Assembly: GCF_014201415.1 (NCBI RefSeq) | Contig: NZ_JACHEH010000002.1 | Coordinates: forward strand, 124,001-188,000 | From: Chelatococcus composti | Lineage (GTDB): Bacteria > Pseudomonadota > Alphaproteobacteria > Rhizobiales > Beijerinckiaceae | Reading direction: 5' to 3' | Length of the DNA: 64,000 nucleotides | Shown: positions 61,272 to 64,000 of the stretch, one piece after another | Layout of the letters: each line of letters opens with the position of its first letter | Numbering within the stretch: the first letter of the stretch is position 1 | Made by a program: the position numbers and the translations under genes | The notes under the pieces: model-generated | The model's database searches: none | Seen by the model: only the letters and a program-made list of their open reading frames with translations | Told to the model about the DNA's origin: nothing

Positions 61272-62129
61272 ATGGCCAAGAAGATCATCGCCTACCAGGG
61301 CGAGCCCGGCGCCAACTCCCACATCGCCTGCAAGGACGTCTATCCCGACTGGGAGCCGCTGCCCTGCGCCACCTTTGAGGACGCTTTCGCCGCAGTGCAG
61401 GAGGGGCGGGCCGAGCTGGGCATGATCCCGATCGAGAACTCGATCGCTGGACGCGTCGCCGACATTCATCACCTGCTGCCGACATCCGGCCTGCACATCG
61501 TCGGCGAGTACTTTCTGCCCATCCACCACCAGCTGCTGGCGCCGAAGGGGGCGACGCTCGCCACCATCAAGACCGTCTACAGCCATGTCCACGCCCTCGG
61601 CCAGTGCCGCAAGATCATCCGCAAGCTCGGTCTCAAGGCCGTGGTGGCCGCCGACACGGCAGGCTCGGCCCGCATGGTGGCGGAATGGAACGATCCCACT
61701 GCCGCCTCGCTCGCCACGCGGCTCGCCGGCGAGATCTACGGCCTCGACACACTCATGGAGGATGTCGAGGACGATTCCCGCAACACCACGCGCTTCGTCA
61801 TCCTCTCGCGCACGGCGCAGTGGATGGAGGTGGGCACCGGCAAGGCCGTCACCAGCTTCGTCTTTCGCGTGCGCAACGTGCCAGCGGCCCTCTACAAGGC
61901 GCTTGGCGGCTTCGCCACCAACGGCATCAATATGACGAAGCTCGAGAGCTACATGGTGGAAGGGCAGTTCTCCGCCACCCAGTTCTACGCCGAGGTGGAA
62001 GGCCATCCGGAGGAGCGCCCCCTCAAGCTGGCGCTCGAGGAGCTCGGGTTCTTCTCGCGCGAGCTCAATATCCTCGGCGTCTTCCCCGCCCATCCCTATC
62101 GCGAGAACATCCGCGAGCCGGCGGAGTAG
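61272..62129 (+). CDS. pheA: prephenate dehydratase
   Basis: A 285-residue monofunctional enzyme converting prephenate to phenylpyruvate in phenylalanine synthesis. The catalytic domain (1-180) has YQGEPGANSHIAC, MIPIENSIAGRV and the essential NTTRFVIL. An ACT regulatory domain follows (about 195-270, SFVFRVRNVPAALYKAL, GGFATNGINMTKLES), which in relatives binds phenylalanine for feedback inhibition. The ATG at 61272 has a GAGG box; an earlier ATG at 61248 overlaps the kdsB stop and is the alternative. The kdsB-pheA order is typical of rhizobia. Confidence 0.95.
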   Translation: MAKKIIAYQGEPGANSHIACKDVYPDWEPLPCATFEDAFAAVQEGRAELGMIPIENSIAGRVADIHHLLPTSGLHIVGEYFLPIHHQLLAPKGATLATIKTVYSHVHALGQCRKIIRKLGLKAVVAADTAGSARMVAEWNDPTAASLATRLAGEIYGLDTLMEDVEDDSRNTTRFVILSRTAQWMEVGTGKAVTSFVFRVRNVPAALYKALGGFATNGINMTKLESYMVEGQFSATQFYAEVEGHPEERPLKLALEELGFFSRELNILGVFPAHPYRENIREPAE

Positions 62130-62191
62130 AATCGCGCCGGCGCGGTGCTGCGCGGCCCGCCGCGACATGTTATGGTGCACCAACGACAGGA

Positions 62192-62212
62192 AGCCGGCCT
62201 TTCGAGCCGGCT
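62192..62212 (+). terminator. hairpin between pheA and the acetyltransferase gene
   Basis: AGCCGGC-N7-GCCGGCT, a 7-bp stem 62 bases after the pheA stop. It has no uridine run, so termination is uncertain. Confidence 0.3.
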
Positions 62213-62306
62213 CGGCGAAAGTCGTGTTGTCATACCAGTGTCGCCCTTTTGTGGCCCTTCTCCTGGTCGAAGCTGCACGCCAATCGCAAGATCAGGGAGC
62301 CGCGCC

Positions 62307-62942
62307 ATGTCGATCATCATCAGACGCGCCACACCGGCGGACATCGAGGCGATCGGCCGCCTCGTCATCGACGTCTGGCGGGAGACCTATCGCGGCATCC
62401 TGTCGGACTACGTGCTCGCCACGCAGACCGTGCCGGTTGGCGAGCGCAGCATCCGTTATGTCGGGCTCGACAGCGACGGCAGCGGCCGCGCCGCGCTCGT
62501 CGCCGAGCGGGCCGGCACGATCGTGGGTTTCGCTGCCGGCGGCCCTGCGACCGACGGCAGCCTCGGCACCGAGGCGGAGATCGCGCCCCCGTACGTCGCC
62601 CGGCGCCTTCAGTTCCGTGGCATCGGCGGCCGGCTGATGGGCGCTCTCGCTCATGCGCTGATCGCCTCCGGCCACAAGAGCGCCGGCCTGTGGATCCCGC
62701 GTGACAATGTGGCGGCCGTCGCCTTCGCCCGCGCGCTCGGCGGCACCGTCGCCGGCACACGCAGCACCTGCGCCGGCGAGACGATGCTGGAGGAGGTCGC
62801 GGTCATCTGGCCCGACCTCGCCGAACTCACCGTCTGGCACGCGGAACCGGCCGCCCTCTCCCGCGGCGCGCGGGGCTCCGGCCTCGCCGCACCTGACATC
62901 GTCGCCGCCGACGCGCTCACCCGCTGCCGGATGGACGGCTGA
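62307..62942 (+). CDS. GNAT family N-acetyltransferase
   Basis: A 211-residue acetyltransferase. The opening IIIRRATPADIEAIGRLVIDVWRETYRGIL and the acetyl-CoA loop FRGIGGRLMGAL (Q/RxxGxG/A) are GNAT features, followed by WIPRDNVAAVAFARALGG. The acceptor is unknown. The last 40 residues are an extra tail. The ATG at 62307 follows an agggag box. Its 3' end overlaps the convergent nudC gene by 26 bases. Confidence 0.85.
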   Translation: MSIIIRRATPADIEAIGRLVIDVWRETYRGILSDYVLATQTVPVGERSIRYVGLDSDGSGRAALVAERAGTIVGFAAGGPATDGSLGTEAEIAPPYVARRLQFRGIGGRLMGALAHALIASGHKSAGLWIPRDNVAAVAFARALGGTVAGTRSTCAGETMLEEVAVIWPDLAELTVWHAEPAALSRGARGSGLAAPDIVAADALTRCRMDG

Positions 62943-63930
62943 GCGGCCCCGTCAGAAGCCCTTCCCCCTCCTCGACAAAGGCCTTGAGGAGGTGGTGGGC
63001 GATGGCGAAGGGCAGCGGCGCCGTAAGCCCATCGGGATGTTCCCCGCGCAGCATGGCGCCGACCTCGGCGCGCGTGAACCAGCGCGCGTGCTCGAGTTCG
63101 AGTGTGTCGACGACGAGATTCTCGTCGAGTGCCTCGGCGATGCAGCCGATCATCAGCGACGAGGGGAAGGGCCAGGGTTGCGAGGCGAGATAGTGCACGC
63201 GCCCGGTGCGGATGCCCGCCTCCTCCATGGTCTCGCGCCGCACGGCATCCTCCACCGTCTCGCCTGGTTCCACGAAGCCGGCAAGGCAGGAGTACATGCC
63301 CGGCGCGAAGCGCGCCTGCCGGCCCAGCAGGCAGCGGTCGCCGCGAACCGACAGCATGATGACCACCGGGTCGGTGCGCGGAAAGTGCTGCGCGCCGCAG
63401 GCGGCACAGTCACGCCGCCAGCCGCCGCTGGCACTCGCCGTGCGTGCCCCGCAGTTTGCGCAGAAGCCATGCCGGCGGTGCCAGTCCATCAGCGCCTTGG
63501 CCTCGCCCAGCGGGCCGAGCTCGTCCGGCGGCAGCAGGCCCTGGACAGCGATGGAGCGCAGGTCGATGGCGAAAAGGCCGCCCTGCTTGAGCCTTTCAGC
63601 CTCGCCCGCCGCGATCAGCGTCGCGAACAGGGGCGTGCCGTCGAGCGTGCCGAGCAGCGCCGTCTCGACGACCGGCGCCAGCGCCGCGGCCTCGGCCATG
63701 GTGAAGCGTGGCGTGAAAGCTTCACCCTCGCGCCGCAGGATCGGCACGTCCCCCGCAACGACGAAGGACCGCGCCTCGGGCGCCGCCATCATCGCCGCGA
63801 TATCGCTGGCCTTCTCCCGCCGCTCCGAATGCCGCACGAGGCGATTGCGCGAAAAGCCGATCCGCGCCGAGCGCTCGGGAAAGGGCTCGCCGGCCGGTAG
63901 GGCACCGTGGTCTGACCTGTCGCGGGCCAT
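62917..63930 (-). CDS. nudC: NAD(+) diphosphatase (NADH pyrophosphatase)
   Basis: A 337-residue Nudix hydrolase that splits NAD(H) or removes NAD caps from RNA. A zinc ribbon is present: CANC, then CAAC about 20 residues later. The Nudix box is GFVEPGETVEDAVRRETMEEAGI-like (GFVEPGETVEDA, then REtmEEAG), and the NADH-specific SQPWPFPSSLM follows it, which sets NudC apart from other Nudix enzymes. The ATG at 63930 has a GAGG box nine bases upstream; 63939 is the alternative. It overlaps the convergent acetyltransferase gene. Confidence 0.92.
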   Translation of the reverse strand: MARDRSDHGALPAGEPFPERSARIGFSRNRLVRHSERREKASDIAAMMAAPEARSFVVAGDVPILRREGEAFTPRFTMAEAAALAPVVETALLGTLDGTPLFATLIAAGEAERLKQGGLFAIDLRSIAVQGLLPPDELGPLGEAKALMDWHRRHGFCANCGARTASASGGWRRDCAACGAQHFPRTDPVVIMLSVRGDRCLLGRQARFAPGMYSCLAGFVEPGETVEDAVRRETMEEAGIRTGRVHYLASQPWPFPSSLMIGCIAEALDENLVVDTLELEHARWFTRAEVGAMLRGEHPDGLTAPLPFAIAHHLLKAFVEEGEGLLTGPLSRPSGSG

Positions 63931-63943
63931 GCCTTCCATCCTC

Positions 63944-64000
63944 TCACAGGCCGAGCCGGGCACACAGCCCGGCCACGAGCCGCTCCGCCGTCGCAGCGTC
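63944..64000 (-). CDS. C-terminal tail of an upstream gene (cut by window edge)
   Basis: Nineteen codons in an open minus-strand frame end at a TGA just before nudC; the peptide ends ERLVAGLCARLGL. The spacing suggests a gene co-transcribed with nudC. In other rhizobia a HIT-domain gene often sits here, but too little is visible to say. Confidence 0.4.
   Translation of the reverse strand, partial: DAATAERLVAGLCARLGL

Overview
The window is a GC-rich, densely coded stretch of alphaproteobacterial chromosome. The evidence for Hyphomicrobiales (Rhizobiales) is a PodJ/Sel1-type polar protein, DUF6460 and TIGR02186 proteins, a membrane-anchored CycM-type cytochrome c, the rimP-nusA-ylxR-infB-rbfA-truB-rpsO order, and dapD-dapE near truA-fmt-def. 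I see no rRNA, tRNA, CRISPR array or insertion sequence. The species cannot be named from the sequence alone.

Layout. 1-2.7 kb is the integrase end of an integrated element: a cut-off phage-like gene, a membrane-anchored thermonuclease, two small unknown genes and a tyrosine recombinase, followed by palindromes. 2.8-7.8 kb holds a PodJ-like coiled-coil/Sel1 protein and a TauE/SafE exporter coupled to a TIGR02186 protein. 7.8-15.3 kb carries the complete ligase-associated DNA-damage set (PdeM phosphoesterase, Lhr-like helicase, beta-lactamase-fold exonuclease, ATP-dependent ligase) with a TPR-methyltransferase inside it and a YjbQ protein coupled to the ligase. 15.3-22.7 kb is mixed: a divergent sodium:solute symporter-like protein facing a LuxR-type response regulator across an operator-like intergenic region, an esterase, DUF6460, a MATE exporter, pyrD, a DUF952 protein and a LexA/CI-like S24 repressor.

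22.7-33.1 kb is the transcription/translation operon, read leftward: rimP, nusA, ylxR, infB, rbfA, truB, rpsO and then pnp. An intrinsic terminator sits in its leader and another separates rpsO from pnp. 33.2-41.9 kb contains a DsbA/HCCA-isomerase-like protein, argG, a TPP riboswitch with thiC, dapD-dapE (lysine/peptidoglycan precursor) and deoA-ghrA. 42-46.4 kb has an NlpC/P60 hydrolase, a MarR regulator, an unknown membrane protein, and truA-fmt-def.

46.5-53.2 kb holds rmuC and a leftward pyrimidine and pentose block: deoB, a URC1-type GTP cyclohydrolase II paralogue, a URC4/DUF1688 protein, upp and rbsK. This looks like a bacterial version of the URC uracil-degradation route: Upp makes UMP, URC1 and URC4 break it down, and ribokinase, phosphopentomutase and thymidine phosphorylase process sugars and nucleosides. 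53.3-59.5 kb is a yejABEF-type peptide ABC transporter operon with a DUF4260 membrane protein inserted between yejA and yejB. 59.7-64 kb has cycM, kdsB, pheA, a GNAT acetyltransferase and nudC, and the tail of one more gene at the right edge.

The less ordinary points are the URC cluster, the Shine-Dalgarno-hiding hairpin after the TPP aptamer, the leader terminator before rimP-nusA, the operator-like repeats before the response regulator and the S24 repressor, a possible leaderless exonuclease mRNA, and the DUF4260 insertion.
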